39,384 nt of DNA from Azoarcus sp. (GCA_023230755.1 JALNWS010000010.1:1-39384), one strand, 5' to 3'; positions 26,588 through 36,371 are shown, counted from the stretch's first letter. Made by a program: numbers and translations. Notes: generated from the letters alone by a model not told the origin.

Positions 26588-27634
26588 TCAGCCGACGATC
26601 GTCTGTGCCTCGCCATCCTGACGCGCATCGATGCGACCGATCCGATGCACCGTCTCGCCGGCAGCAATCAGCTGTGCGGTCACGGCATCGGCCTGCTCTG
26701 CGGCCACCACCACGGCCATGCCGATTCCGCAGTTGAACACGCGATACATTTCCTGCATGTCAACATTGCCGGCCTCCTGCAGCCACTGGAACAGCGGCGG
26801 CAGCGTCCAGCTCGCGGCATCGATGCGTGCAACGAGCTCGTCGCGCAGGATGCGCGGCACGTTCTCGGTGATGCCGCCACCGGTAATGTGGGCCATGCCC
26901 TTGACCACGCCTGGCATCGCCTGCATCAGTGCGAGCAGCGGCTTGACGTAGAGGCGGGTCGGCTCCATCACCACGTCACGGAACTTGCGACCGTGGAAAT
27001 CGGCATCCAGATCGGGCTGGGCGACGTCGATGATCTTGCGGATCAGCGAGTAGCCGTTGGAATGCGCACCGCTCGAGGCCAGGCCAAGGACCACATCGCC
27101 CGGGACGATCTTCGAGCCGTCAATGATGTCGGCCTTTTCGACTGCGCCCACTGCGAAACCGGCGAGATCGTACTCGCCGTCCGGATACATGCTGGGCATC
27201 TCGGCGGTTTCGCCGCCGATCAGGGCACAACCCGAGAGCTCGCAGCCCTGGGCGATGCCCTTGACCACATCGGCAGCGGTGTCGACGTCGAGCTTGCCGC
27301 AGGCAAAGTAGTCGAGAAAGAACAGCGGCTCTGCGCCCTGCACCAGAATATCGTTCACACTCATGGCCACCAGATCCTGGCCAACGGTGTCATGCTTGTT
27401 CCAGTGAAAAGCCAGCTTGAGCTTGGTACCGACACCGTCGGTCCCGGACACGAGTACCGGCTCGCGATATTTTTTCGACAGCTCGAACAGCGCGCCGAAA
27501 CCGCCGATACCGCCGAGCACCTCGGGGCGCATGGTGCGCTTGGCGAAAGGCTTGATACGGTCGACCAAGGCGTCGCCGGCCTCAATGTCGACACCGGCAT
27601 CACGATAGGAAAGGGAGGTTTTGTGCGCGCTCAA
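26588..27634 (-). CDS. purM: Phosphoribosylformylglycinamidine cyclo-ligase (AIR synthetase)
   Basis: Fifth step of purine synthesis: ATP-dependent closure of FGAM to aminoimidazole ribotide in the cytoplasm. The 348-residue product matches E. coli PurM (345). Motifs: LSYRDAGVDIEAGDALVDRIKP at the start, LVSGTDGVGTKLKLAF, DLVAMSVNDILVQGAEPLFFLDYFA, LIGGETAEMPSMY, LASSGAHSNGYSLIRK and HITGGGITENVPRIL. The start is TTG at 27634, preceded by AGAGGA six bases upstream; the protein then begins MSAHKTSLSYRD as in relatives. The open frame further upstream is not protein-like. It is divergent from the AI-2E permease gene, a common betaproteobacterial order, and ends at a strong terminator. Confidence 0.96.
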   Translation of the reverse strand: MSAHKTSLSYRDAGVDIEAGDALVDRIKPFAKRTMRPEVLGGIGGFGALFELSKKYREPVLVSGTDGVGTKLKLAFHWNKHDTVGQDLVAMSVNDILVQGAEPLFFLDYFACGKLDVDTAADVVKGIAQGCELSGCALIGGETAEMPSMYPDGEYDLAGFAVGAVEKADIIDGSKIVPGDVVLGLASSGAHSNGYSLIRKIIDVAQPDLDADFHGRKFRDVVMEPTRLYVKPLLALMQAMPGVVKGMAHITGGGITENVPRILRDELVARIDAASWTLPPLFQWLQEAGNVDMQEMYRVFNCGIGMAVVVAAEQADAVTAQLIAAGETVHRIGRIDARQDGEAQTIVG

Positions 27635-27773
27635 GATCGTTCCTCTGGCAGTGCGGAAGCGGAATTCAACCCCTGTGGCGGCACCCCGAGCTTGAGGCAA
27701 TACCGCCAAGTGGCTACATTTACGTGTTTCGCGGGTCATATCGGCCCGCAGCTAGCCCATAATTTTACTTGAA

Positions 27774-28853
27774 ATGAACACGCCCCGTGCCGACCGTCTG
27801 CAAACTGCTGCCTGGGCAGGTGCCGCCCTGGCCCTGGTCGGGCTGTTCTGGCTGCTGTCCCCGATCCTCACTCCCTTCGTCGTTGCGGCGGTGTTCGCCT
27901 ATATCTGCGACCCTGCGGTGAACTGGCTGGTGCGGCGCAAGGTGCCGCGTGCCGCAGCGGTGTTGCTGGTCATCACCGGCCTTGGGCTGGTGCTGGTCAC
28001 GCTGACGCTGATCCTGATGCCGATGCTGTACCGCGAAGCCGTGACCCTGATGCGGCGCCTGCCCGACCTGATCGAGCTGTTCAACCTCAGGGTAAGCCCC
28101 TTGCTGCAAGCGCGCTTCAGCATCGATCTGCAGCTCGATTCGGCGCAGGTACGCAGCTGGATGACCCAGCACTGGGACAACGCGCAGGAGCTCGTCCCCA
28201 TCCTGCTCGGCCACCTCAAGACGGGCGGCATGGCGATCGTCGGTGTACTCGCAAACCTGTTCCTGATTCCGGTGGTGATGTTCTACCTGCTGCAGGAATG
28301 GCCCCGCATTGTTGCAGGGCTGCAACACGTCGTGCCACGCCCGTGGATCGATCGCACCATGCGCATCATCGGGGACGTTGACTCGGTGTTGTCGGAGTTC
28401 CTGCGAGGGCAGCTTTCGGTGATGCTGCTGCTGGCCATTTTCTACAGCCTTGGACTCTGGTTTGCCGGGCTCAAGTTTGCCCTGCCGGTCGGCGTCATCA
28501 CCGGCCTGCTGGTGTTCATCCCCTACGTCGGCTTTGGTGGCGGCCTGGTGCTGGCCATTCTTGCGGCCCTGTTGCAGGGCGAGAGCTGGTCACCGCTGAT
28601 CGGCGTCGCCGTCGTCTATGGCCTCGGCCAGCTTCTTGAGAGTTTTCTGCTTACCCCCTACCTGGTCGGCGAGCGCATCGGCCTGCATCCGCTGGCCGTC
28701 ATCTTTGCCCTGATGGCCTTCGGCCAGCTGTTCGGTTTTGTCGGCGTGCTGGTCGCACTGCCGGTGAGTGCTGCATTGCTGGTCGGTTTGCGCGAACTCA
28801 GCACCGCCTGGTTTTCCAGCGCGGTCTATCTTGGCCAACGGAACGACAAATGA
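27774..28853 (+). CDS. AI-2E family transporter (PerM/YdiK-like)
   Basis: Membrane protein of 359 residues with about eight helices. The family hallmarks are the N-terminal helix pair (LVGLFWLLSPILTPFVVAAVFAYICDP), a large hydrophilic segment in the middle (about residues 85-155), and the C-terminal half with VLSEFLRGQLSVMLLLAIFYSLGL, LVFIPYVGFGGGL and LESFLLTPYLVGERIGLHPL. Members exchange a wide range of small molecules or ions; substrate unknown. The last four bases overlap the start of hda (ATGA), so the pair is translationally coupled. A CATAAT lies only 10 bp before the ATG, and no clear ribosome binding site is seen. Confidence 0.9.
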   Translation: MNTPRADRLQTAAWAGAALALVGLFWLLSPILTPFVVAAVFAYICDPAVNWLVRRKVPRAAAVLLVITGLGLVLVTLTLILMPMLYREAVTLMRRLPDLIELFNLRVSPLLQARFSIDLQLDSAQVRSWMTQHWDNAQELVPILLGHLKTGGMAIVGVLANLFLIPVVMFYLLQEWPRIVAGLQHVVPRPWIDRTMRIIGDVDSVLSEFLRGQLSVMLLLAIFYSLGLWFAGLKFALPVGVITGLLVFIPYVGFGGGLVLAILAALLQGESWSPLIGVAVVYGLGQLLESFLLTPYLVGERIGLHPLAVIFALMAFGQLFGFVGVLVALPVSAALLVGLRELSTAWFSSAVYLGQRNDK

Positions 28854-29536
28854 AGCAACTGGTACTGGACATCAGCAGCGACGCACCGCCCACGCTGGAC
28901 AACTTCGTGGTCGGTGCCAACAGCGAGCTCGTCGCCAGCCTGTCACTTCTGGCGACTGACCGCAGCCTGCTGCCCGCGCCGCATCTTTACCTGTGGGGGA
29001 CGAGCGGCAAGGGTCGCAGCCACCTGCTGCAGGGCGCGGTCGCAGTTGCCACGGCCAATGGGCGTCAAACACATTATCTGAACGCCGACACCGTGCGTGA
29101 CGCCCTCCCCGAAACACCCGACGCGCTGCTGGCCATCGACGACATCGATCGTCTGCGCCCGGAAGCGCAGGTCGCGCTTTTCAATGCCTTCAACCGCGCC
29201 CGTCTCAACGGACAGTCGCTGTTGCTTGCAGGCCTGCAGCCGCCACTGGCGCTCGCGCTGCGCGAAGACCTGCGCACCCGCATCGGGCAGAGCCTGATCT
29301 TCGAAGTACAACCGCTGGACGACGATTCGCGCGCCGCAATTCTTGCGACCCTGGCCGAACGCCGTGGCCTGCGCCTGGCCGACGAAGTCGTCGACTTTCT
29401 GATGCGTCACGGCCGGCGCGACCTGCCCAGCCTGCTCGCGGCCTTCAATGCGCTAGATGCCGCATCGCTGGAACAGAAACGCCCGATCACCCTGCCTCTG
29501 CTGCGCGAGATGATGCAGCAGGGGCTGGCGATCTGA
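28850..29536 (+). CDS. hda: DnaA regulatory inactivator Hda
   Basis: AAA+ protein that, bound to the DNA-loaded sliding clamp, promotes hydrolysis of DnaA-ATP and so prevents re-initiation. The 228-residue product is close to E. coli Hda (233). It begins MKQLVLDI, an N-terminal clamp-binding motif of the QLxLxx type. Walker A is the variant GTSGKGRSHLL (about residues 50-60), Walker B is LLAIDDIDRL, and the sensor/lid region with LRTRIGQSLIFEVQPL and RGLRLADEVVDFLMRHGRRDLPSL follows. There is no DNA-binding domain IV, which separates it from DnaA. It overlaps the AI-2E permease gene by four bases. Confidence 0.94.
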   Translation: MKQLVLDISSDAPPTLDNFVVGANSELVASLSLLATDRSLLPAPHLYLWGTSGKGRSHLLQGAVAVATANGRQTHYLNADTVRDALPETPDALLAIDDIDRLRPEAQVALFNAFNRARLNGQSLLLAGLQPPLALALREDLRTRIGQSLIFEVQPLDDDSRAAILATLAERRGLRLADEVVDFLMRHGRRDLPSLLAAFNALDAASLEQKRPITLPLLREMMQQGLAI

Positions 29537-29594
29537 ATCCCGCATCAAGCCCCCCGCATCAAAACCATCACCACGTTTAACCCCGGACTGCCCC

Positions 29595-30257
29595 ATGGAT
29601 CTCGTACTTTTCGACCTCGACAACACCCTGCTTGCCGGTGACTCAGATTTCGCCTGGGCTCAATTCCTGATCGGCAAGGGCGTGCTTGACCGTGAGGTGC
29701 AGGAGGCGAAAAACCTCACATTCTACGAACAGTACAAGGACGGCACGCTCGACATCTTCGAATTCCTCGACTTCCAGCTCGCACCGCTCGCCCGCCACCC
29801 GCGCGAGCAACTCGACGCCTGGCACCGGGAGTTCATGGCGCAGAGCATTCGGCCGATGATCACGCAAAAAGCGCGGGCCCTCGTCGAGCAACACCTTTCG
29901 AGCGGCGCGCTGGTCGCGGTGGTTACCGCCACCAACAGCTTCGTCACCGGACCGATCGTGCGCGAATTCGGCATCCCACACCTGATCGCCACCATCCCTG
30001 CACAGGAGAACGGCCAGTTCACCGGCAAGCCACGCGGCACGCCCTCATTCAAGGCGGGCAAGATCGAACGCGTCGACGCCTGGCTCGAATCCCTCGGCCT
30101 CCACGACGGCAGCTTCGACAGCACATGGTTCTACAGCGACTCGCACAACGACCTGCCGCTGCTGCAGCGGGTGAAGCAACCGGTGGCGGTCGACCCGGAC
30201 GACACCCTGCGCGCGTACGCAGCAAACCACGCCTGGCCGGTGATCTCGCTGCGCTGA
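29595..30257 (+). CDS. HAD-IB family hydrolase (SerB-like phosphatase)
   Basis: Cytoplasmic HAD phosphatase of 220 residues. The nucleophile motif is FDLDNTL (Asp7 and Asp9), motif II is the threonine in VVTATNSF, the lysine lies near FTGKPRG, and motif IV is YSDSHNDLPLL. The cap follows motif I as in the SerB/CicA group (HAD-IB). Phosphoserine or another small phosphate ester is the likely substrate but is not proven. It follows hda by 58 bp. In many betaproteobacteria the next gene is pcnB; here the Ugp-type cassette lies in between. It converges with the phosphodiesterase gene, leaving only four bases between the stops. Confidence 0.9.
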   Translation: MDLVLFDLDNTLLAGDSDFAWAQFLIGKGVLDREVQEAKNLTFYEQYKDGTLDIFEFLDFQLAPLARHPREQLDAWHREFMAQSIRPMITQKARALVEQHLSSGALVAVVTATNSFVTGPIVREFGIPHLIATIPAQENGQFTGKPRGTPSFKAGKIERVDAWLESLGLHDGSFDSTWFYSDSHNDLPLLQRVKQPVAVDPDDTLRAYAANHAWPVISLR

Positions 30258-30261
30258 ACAC

Positions 30262-31056
30262 TCAGAACGGAAACGGCCCGGGGAAGCTGTCGATATAGCT
30301 CGAGTGGCTGACCATCGGCATGCCGGGCACACAGCGGTGGAGCGATACCCGCCCGGGCTCGAGGCAGTATGCGAGTGCCGCCCCCTGGCGCAGATCGAGC
30401 GCAACCTGGTGCGCCGCCGAACTGGCGACATGCACGGGCACCCCGCCCACCGTTGTTTGAATGGGGCGGTGCACGTGCCCGCACACGATGCCCGACACGG
30501 AGGCGTTTCTGCGGACGATTTCTCCAAACCGATCACGCCCGTGCAGCAGCCCGCAACGATCCATTGCCTCGATGCCGGTGTCGAACGGCGGGTGGTGCAT
30601 GAAGATCAGCACCGGCGTCCCGCCGCCCCCGGTCAATGCGTTTTCGAGCCATGCGAGACGATTCGCACATAGTTCGCCATAAGCCTTGCCGTCTACCGAC
30701 GTATCCAGCCCGATGAGCCGTAACTGCGGCCCTTCGATCACGAACGACGCGTGCCCCGGCTCACGCGCGGGGACTTGAACCGGCAGACAGTCACGCATCA
30801 TCGCCGCCGAGTCATGATTGCCGGGAACGGCAAATACCGGCATCTGCAGCGCAGACAGTGATTCGCGGACAAGGGCGTACTCGTCCGCACCGCCGTGCTC
30901 GGTCAAGTCACCGCTGACCAACACGACATCGGGGCGTGGCACCAGGCGGTTCAGGTGGGCAACCGCCCGCTCAAGGCACTGCAGGGGGGCGACCCTTCCG
31001 TCCAGAAAGCCGCTCTCACGGCTGATGTGCAGGTCCGAGACCTGGGCAACGAGCAT
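30262..31056 (-). CDS. gpdQ: Class III metallophosphodiesterase, GpdQ-like glycerophosphodiesterase
   Basis: Binuclear metal phosphodiesterase, 264 residues, cytoplasmic (no signal peptide). The ligand set is complete and at GpdQ positions: Asp8 and His10 (SDLH), Asp50 (SGDLTEHG), Asn80 with His81 (PGNHD), His155 (MHHPP), and His194 and His196 (GHVHR). The C-terminal half also resembles Enterobacter GpdQ (SSAAHQVALDL, MVSHSSYIDSFPGPF). Its expected role is to split glycerophosphodiesters into glycerol-3-phosphate and an alcohol. CpdA (cAMP phosphodiesterase) is the main alternative, as both share the fold. The neighbouring Ugp-type importer and GlpR-like regulator favour GpdQ. It is divergent from the ugpB-like gene, with a 292 bp shared control region. 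Confidence 0.85.
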   Translation of the reverse strand: MLVAQVSDLHISRESGFLDGRVAPLQCLERAVAHLNRLVPRPDVVLVSGDLTEHGGADEYALVRESLSALQMPVFAVPGNHDSAAMMRDCLPVQVPAREPGHASFVIEGPQLRLIGLDTSVDGKAYGELCANRLAWLENALTGGGGTPVLIFMHHPPFDTGIEAMDRCGLLHGRDRFGEIVRRNASVSGIVCGHVHRPIQTTVGGVPVHVASSAAHQVALDLRQGAALAYCLEPGRVSLHRCVPGMPMVSHSSYIDSFPGPFPF

Positions 31057-31348
31057 GCATGCCTCCTCTTCATCCTTCGTTTGACACCACCCGGGCGGCG
31101 AACCGGCGTGTCACCAGCTGCCATCGAAGCACTCTGCTGTGACACCACGATGAAGAACACATCATTCCAACAAATTTCAACACTGAAACCTCACCAATCA
31201 ACAACTATCAACAAATCGTCACGCTGTCGTAACCAGACAGACCGAAAGTGCGGGGGCCCGGTTTTCGGCGGTCTCCGGTGTTCGTGAGACGCTCCCGCCG
31301 CGAATGTCGTGCGATCTACCCTCCCATCGCGAAGAAGGATCAACGATC
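31057..31348. promoter_or_regulatory. Divergent control region of the phosphodiesterase and Ugp-type operon, with repeats
   Basis: A 292 bp region with an AT-rich core (about 31150-31222). It contains a direct repeat ATCAACAA at 31197-31204 and 31207-31214 (10 bp period), a palindrome TTTCA-ACAC-TGAAA at 31175-31188, and TGACACCAC at 31082-31090 and again at 31140-31148, with an inverted GTGTCA at 31108-31113. These are candidate operators for the DeoR-type regulator encoded at the end of the operon. No standard sigma70 promoter stands out, and no good GlpR operator or Pho box was found. Confidence 0.5.
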
Positions 31349-32650
31349 ATGAATTCCAGCAATACCCGCATCTCGAGGCGCACTTTCCTCGGCAACACCG
31401 CAGCCCTGTCAGTCGCCGGCATGCTCGGCGGCATGCCCCTGCTGGCATCAGGCAAGGAACAGGTCAAGCTCAGCTTCATGTATCCGGTCGGCGTATCCGG
31501 CGACATCAACCGCATCGTCTCCGGCATGATCAGTGGCTTCAACGCCGCTCACCCGGACATTCTTGTCGAGGCCATCTACGCAGGCAGCTACGACAATACC
31601 GAACAGAAAGTCATGACCTCACTCGGTGTTGGCGACCCTCCGGGCACGTGGCTGCCGATCAACTCCGCACTGCAGACCTTCCTCAGCATGGGTGCGCTCG
31701 AGGACGTCACTGCGCTGGCCAAGGCGGATGACATCTACCAGGACTTCCTGCCCGGCTTCCTTGGCACCTGCATTTCGGACGACAAGCTTTACGGCCTGCC
31801 CTTCCAGTGCAGCACGCCTGTCCTGTATTACAACAAGGCCGCACTGGCCAAGGCCGGCATCAAGTCCGCCCCCAACAACTGGGACGAACTGTTCGCGACT
31901 GCAAAGGCGCTGACCGTACGTCAGGGGCAGGACGTCACCCAGTGGGGCCTGACCATCGGCGGCGGATGGCACGACTGGATGTTCGAGAGCTACGTCCGGC
32001 AGAACGGGCTGGTGCCGTGGACCAAGGACAAGGTGATGTTCGACGCCGCCGAATCGGTGGATGCGCTCGAATTCTGGCTGCGCATGGCGCAAGCCGGCGT
32101 AATGCCGACCGCATCCACCTGGCAGGGCTCGGCCAACGACTTCATGGCAGGACGCACGGCCATGCTCTACCACTCCACCGGGTCGATGACCAATCTGCGC
32201 AAGTCCTCCCCGTTCGAGGTCGGCGTCGCACCGATGCCCAAGAACAAGACCTTTGGCGCGAGCATGGGCGGTGGCCCGATCCTGATCGCCAAGCATCAGC
32301 CCGACGCGCACAAGCGTGCATGCTGGGCCTTCGCGCGCTGGATGACCAACACGGCCAACCAGTCCATGTGGTGCAAGGAAACCGGCTACCTCGCCGCGCG
32401 CAAGTCGTCGTGGGAAAGCGCCGAAATGACGAGTTTTGTTGCCGAGGTGCCGGAGGCAAGGATTGCCCTCGACCAGGCCGCCTTCGCCGGCGCCTTCCTG
32501 CAGGTGCCGGGCTATCACAAGGTGCGCGAGTATCTGAAGAGCGCGATCGACCGCACCCTGATCGGTGAAATCCGCCCCGACGCTGCGCTGCGTGAGGCAA
32601 CCGCCAGCTCGAATCGCGAGATTCAGCGCATGTTGCGCCGTCGCGGCTGA
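31349..32650 (+). CDS. ABC transporter substrate-binding protein, UgpB-like, with Tat-type signal
   Basis: Periplasmic binding protein for a Ugp-type importer; 433-residue precursor from ATG 31349 (AAGGA upstream). The N-terminus carries a twin-arginine motif, SRRTFLG (about residues 9-15), followed by a hydrophobic stretch to about residue 33. The mature part has the UgpB-family segment CSTPVLYYNKAALAKAG, a ligand-site-like GGWHDWMFESY matching the tryptophan region of E. coli UgpB, and FMAGRTAMLYHSTGSMTNLR. The likely ligands are glycerol-3-phosphate or glycerophosphodiesters. The gene order B-A-E-C and the GpdQ neighbour support this. Other CUT1 sugar ligands cannot be excluded. A strong hairpin follows before the first permease gene. 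Confidence 0.87.
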   Translation: MNSSNTRISRRTFLGNTAALSVAGMLGGMPLLASGKEQVKLSFMYPVGVSGDINRIVSGMISGFNAAHPDILVEAIYAGSYDNTEQKVMTSLGVGDPPGTWLPINSALQTFLSMGALEDVTALAKADDIYQDFLPGFLGTCISDDKLYGLPFQCSTPVLYYNKAALAKAGIKSAPNNWDELFATAKALTVRQGQDVTQWGLTIGGGWHDWMFESYVRQNGLVPWTKDKVMFDAAESVDALEFWLRMAQAGVMPTASTWQGSANDFMAGRTAMLYHSTGSMTNLRKSSPFEVGVAPMPKNKTFGASMGGGPILIAKHQPDAHKRACWAFARWMTNTANQSMWCKETGYLAARKSSWESAEMTSFVAEVPEARIALDQAAFAGAFLQVPGYHKVREYLKSAIDRTLIGEIRPDAALREATASSNREIQRMLRRRG

Positions 32651-32660
32651 GCCTGCACCC

Positions 32661-32691
32661 GGGGCACGGATACCTCAGGTATCCGTGCCCC
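32661..32691 (+). terminator. Perfect hairpin between the binding-protein and permease genes
   Basis: GGGGCACGGATACC (32661-32674) is perfectly complementary to 32678-32691, leaving a three-base TCA loop. No T-run follows. It lies in the 67 bp between two genes of one operon, so it more likely stabilises the upstream mRNA or attenuates transcription, keeping binding protein in excess over permease. Confidence 0.75.
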
Positions 32692-32717
32692 GCCCCTTCC
32701 GCAAGGACGATCTGCAA

Positions 32718-33614
32718 ATGCCCCGATTCAAGCACGAAGACCTGCGCGACATTCCTGCCGCGGCCCTGATGCTGCTGCCGTCGCTCGTGTTTCTGGCCCT
32801 GTTCACCTACTGGCCGATCCTGCGTTCGGTCTGGTTCAGCTTTCACGATGTCATGCTCGGTTCGCCGGAGATCTTCTTCCTCGGGCTGGAGAATTACACC
32901 CGCCTGCTCGCCGACGGCCTGTTCTGGAAGTCTTTCGGCAACACCGCCCTGTACACGCTGCTCACGATCCCGCTGTCCATCATCTGTGCACTGCTGCTTG
33001 CCGTCGCCCTCGACACCAGGCTGCGCGGCATGGCCTTCTACCGCTCGGCCTTTTTCTACCCGGTCATGATCCCGTCGGTCGCCGCCGGCATGGTGTGGGT
33101 ATTTCTGTATGCCCCCGGTTACGGCCCGATCAACGGGCTCATGGCGGCACTCGGGCTGCCCCGCCTCGAATGGCTCTACGACCGCAGCTGGGCCATGCCG
33201 GCCATCATCCTGATGAGCATCTGGAAATACGCCGGTTATTTCATGCTGATTCTGCTGGCGGCCCTGCAGCTGGTACCGCGCGACCTCTACGAAGCGGCGA
33301 GGCTGGACGGCGTCTCCGCCACACGCCAATTGCTGCACATCACGATCCCGCTCATCTCGCCGACGCTCTACTTCGTGATCATCATCGGCGTGCTGCATTC
33401 GTATCAGATCTTCGATTACGTCTACGTGATGACGCAGGGCGGGCCGGCAGACGCAACCAATGTATTGACCTTCTACATCTACCAGAACGCCTTCCAGTTT
33501 CAGGACATCGGCTATGCGTCGGCCGTCGCCAATGCCTTGCTCCTGTTCATCATTGCCCTGATCGCCATCCTTGCTGCCACGCTCGGGCGTCGGGTTCACT
33601 ACCTCGGCAGCTAG
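32718..33614 (+). CDS. ABC transporter permease, UgpA-like (MalF family)
   Basis: Inner-membrane permease subunit of 298 residues with six predicted helices. It starts MPRFKHEDLRDIPAAALML (ATG 32718, AAGGA upstream). The cytoplasmic EAA loop that docks onto the ATPase is visible: EAARLDGVSATRQLLHITIPLISPT (about residues 193-217). The first permease of the operon, ahead of the UgpE-like subunit by 14 bp. Length matches E. coli UgpA (295). The in-frame sequence upstream of this ATG runs into the binding-protein gene and is not used. Confidence 0.9.
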   Translation: MPRFKHEDLRDIPAAALMLLPSLVFLALFTYWPILRSVWFSFHDVMLGSPEIFFLGLENYTRLLADGLFWKSFGNTALYTLLTIPLSIICALLLAVALDTRLRGMAFYRSAFFYPVMIPSVAAGMVWVFLYAPGYGPINGLMAALGLPRLEWLYDRSWAMPAIILMSIWKYAGYFMLILLAALQLVPRDLYEAARLDGVSATRQLLHITIPLISPTLYFVIIIGVLHSYQIFDYVYVMTQGGPADATNVLTFYIYQNAFQFQDIGYASAVANALLLFIIALIAILAATLGRRVHYLGS

Positions 33615-33628
33615 AGAAGGACTCGCTC

Positions 33629-34450
33629 ATGCGTCATACCCTAAGCAAGTACTGGCACCACCTCGTGCTGCTGCCGCTCGCACTGCTCTGGCTCAGCCCC
33701 ATGCTCTGGATCGGCGTCACTTCGCTCAAGACCAAGTCCGAGGTCTTCGACAGCGCAGCCGGCTGGCTCCCCAGTGTCGCACAGTGGTCGAACTACCCTG
33801 CGGCCCTGTCGGTTGCGCCCTTCGGCCGCTACCTGATCAACTCGGTGCTGGTGACGGGCAGCATCATCGCTGCCCAGCTCATCACCATCACCCTGGCCGC
33901 CTACGCCTTTGCCCGCCTGCGCTTCCCGGGCAAGAACCTGTTGTTCGGGCTGTTTCTGGTGCAGATCATGTTTCCGATCTACGCGATCTTCCTGACCAAC
34001 TTCGTGACCATCCGCGAGCTCGGCCTGATGAACAGCCTGTGGGCGCTGATCGTCCCCTTCGTCGCCAGCGGCTACGGCACCTTCATGCTGCGCCAGGCCT
34101 TCCGCCAGGTCCCCGCGGAGCTGGCCGATGCCGCCCGCCTCGACGGATGCGGGCACCTGTCGACGCTGTGGCACGTATATCTTCCGCTGGTAAAACCGAC
34201 CCTGGTGGCGTTTGCCATCATCTCCGTGGTGACACACTGGAACGACTACATGTGGCCGCTGCTGGTCACCAACAGCGAGGAAGTGCGCACCCTGCCCATC
34301 GGACTCGGACTGCTGGCCAAGGCCGACAGCGGCGCCGACTGGACCAGGCTGATGGCCGCCACGATCGTCGTTGTCTCGCCGCTGCTGCTGTTCTTCGTCA
34401 TTTTCCAACGCCGCTTCGTCGACAGCTTCATGCATGCCGGCATCAAGTAA
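33629..34450 (+). CDS. ABC transporter permease, UgpE-like (MalG family)
   Basis: Second permease subunit, 273 residues (E. coli UgpE has 281) with six helices. A good Shine-Dalgarno (AGAGAAGGA) precedes the ATG at 33629, 14 bp after the UgpA-like gene. The EAA loop reads ADAARLDGCGHLSTLWHVYLPLVKPT. After it, VTHWNDYMWPLLV is the typical MalG-type ending. Together with the UgpA-like protein it should form the membrane channel. Confidence 0.91.
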   Translation: MRHTLSKYWHHLVLLPLALLWLSPMLWIGVTSLKTKSEVFDSAAGWLPSVAQWSNYPAALSVAPFGRYLINSVLVTGSIIAAQLITITLAAYAFARLRFPGKNLLFGLFLVQIMFPIYAIFLTNFVTIRELGLMNSLWALIVPFVASGYGTFMLRQAFRQVPAELADAARLDGCGHLSTLWHVYLPLVKPTLVAFAIISVVTHWNDYMWPLLVTNSEEVRTLPIGLGLLAKADSGADWTRLMAATIVVVSPLLLFFVIFQRRFVDSFMHAGIK

Positions 34451-34477
34451 ATCGAATACGCAGAAAGGACCACACTG

Positions 34478-35569
<1,092 letters not shown>

Positions 35570-35585
35570 GCCAAGCACGACAGAA

Positions 35586-36371
35586 ATGAATATCAGACAA
35601 GAAAAAATAGTCGAAATCCTCCACGGCACCCCCACCCTGAGCATTCTGGAACTGGCACGCTCGCTCAACGTTTCGGATGAGACCATTCGCCGCGATCTCA
35701 AACGCCTTGCGGACGAAGGCCTCATCGAGCGCTTTCACGGCGGAGCCCGTCTGAGCGCGGAGAATTCCGAGGCGCCTTTCAAGCAACGCCTGCGCACCCG
35801 GGCGTCAAGCAAGCATGCAATTGCCTGCGCCAGCGCCGAACTGGTCGCAGAGGACAGCACGCTGTTTCTGGACAACAGCAGCACGGCCTGTTTCCTCGCG
35901 CGGCGACTTGCTCGACGCAAGGGCCTCACCATCATCACCCCCTCGATTCAGGTCGCCAGACTGCTTGCCGAAGGAGGCAACGGCAACCGCATCATCGTTC
36001 CTGGGGGCGAGCTGCGCACCAGTGACATGACGATGGTAGGTGCCTCTGCAATCAGCTTTGCGGCACAGTTCTCGCCTGCCCTGTTCATGCTGTCGGTCGC
36101 TGCCTTGACGACGGGCGGCTGCCTGGATTTCGACCTTTACGAAGCCGAGTACAAGCGCACACTGATCCCGCACGCCGCGCAGGTCGTCCTGCTTGCGGAT
36201 GCGAGCAAATTCGGCGGTGCAGGCCTCGTCCGCACCTGCAGCCTCGACGACATCGACGTCCTCGTCACCGACTCGCAACCACCTGCCGAGCTGGTGCAGG
36301 CGCTCGCCCCCGGGACACGCGTCATCGTGGCTGACGTCAATCACGAACAAGGCGATCTGGAGCGCGCCTGA
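35586..36371 (+). CDS. DeoR-family regulator, GlpR-like
   Basis: Transcriptional repressor type, 261 residues. The N-terminal winged helix-turn-helix reads LSILELARSLNVSDETIRRDLKRLADEGLIERFHGGA (about residues 18-54), the DeoR signature. The C-terminal sugar-phosphate-sensing domain has NSSTACFLARRL, VPGGELRTSDMTMVG and FDLYEAEYKRTLI, followed by DASKFG as in E. coli GlpR, whose effector is glycerol-3-phosphate. Its place as last gene of the Ugp-type operon suggests that it represses that operon and perhaps the divergent phosphodiesterase. It begins 16 bp after the ATPase gene; the ATG at 35586 starts MNIRQEKIVEIL. Confidence 0.92.
   Translation: MNIRQEKIVEILHGTPTLSILELARSLNVSDETIRRDLKRLADEGLIERFHGGARLSAENSEAPFKQRLRTRASSKHAIACASAELVAEDSTLFLDNSSTACFLARRLARRKGLTIITPSIQVARLLAEGGNGNRIIVPGGELRTSDMTMVGASAISFAAQFSPALFMLSVAALTTGGCLDFDLYEAEYKRTLIPHAAQVVLLADASKFGGAGLVRTCSLDDIDVLVTDSQPPAELVQALAPGTRVIVADVNHEQGDLERA

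Noticed and set aside
31216..31240. Possible Pho box upstream of the Ugp-type operon (CTGTCGT at 31224-31230)
   Set aside because: Only one good half-site; the position 11 bp on does not match and the upstream half lies at the wrong spacing.
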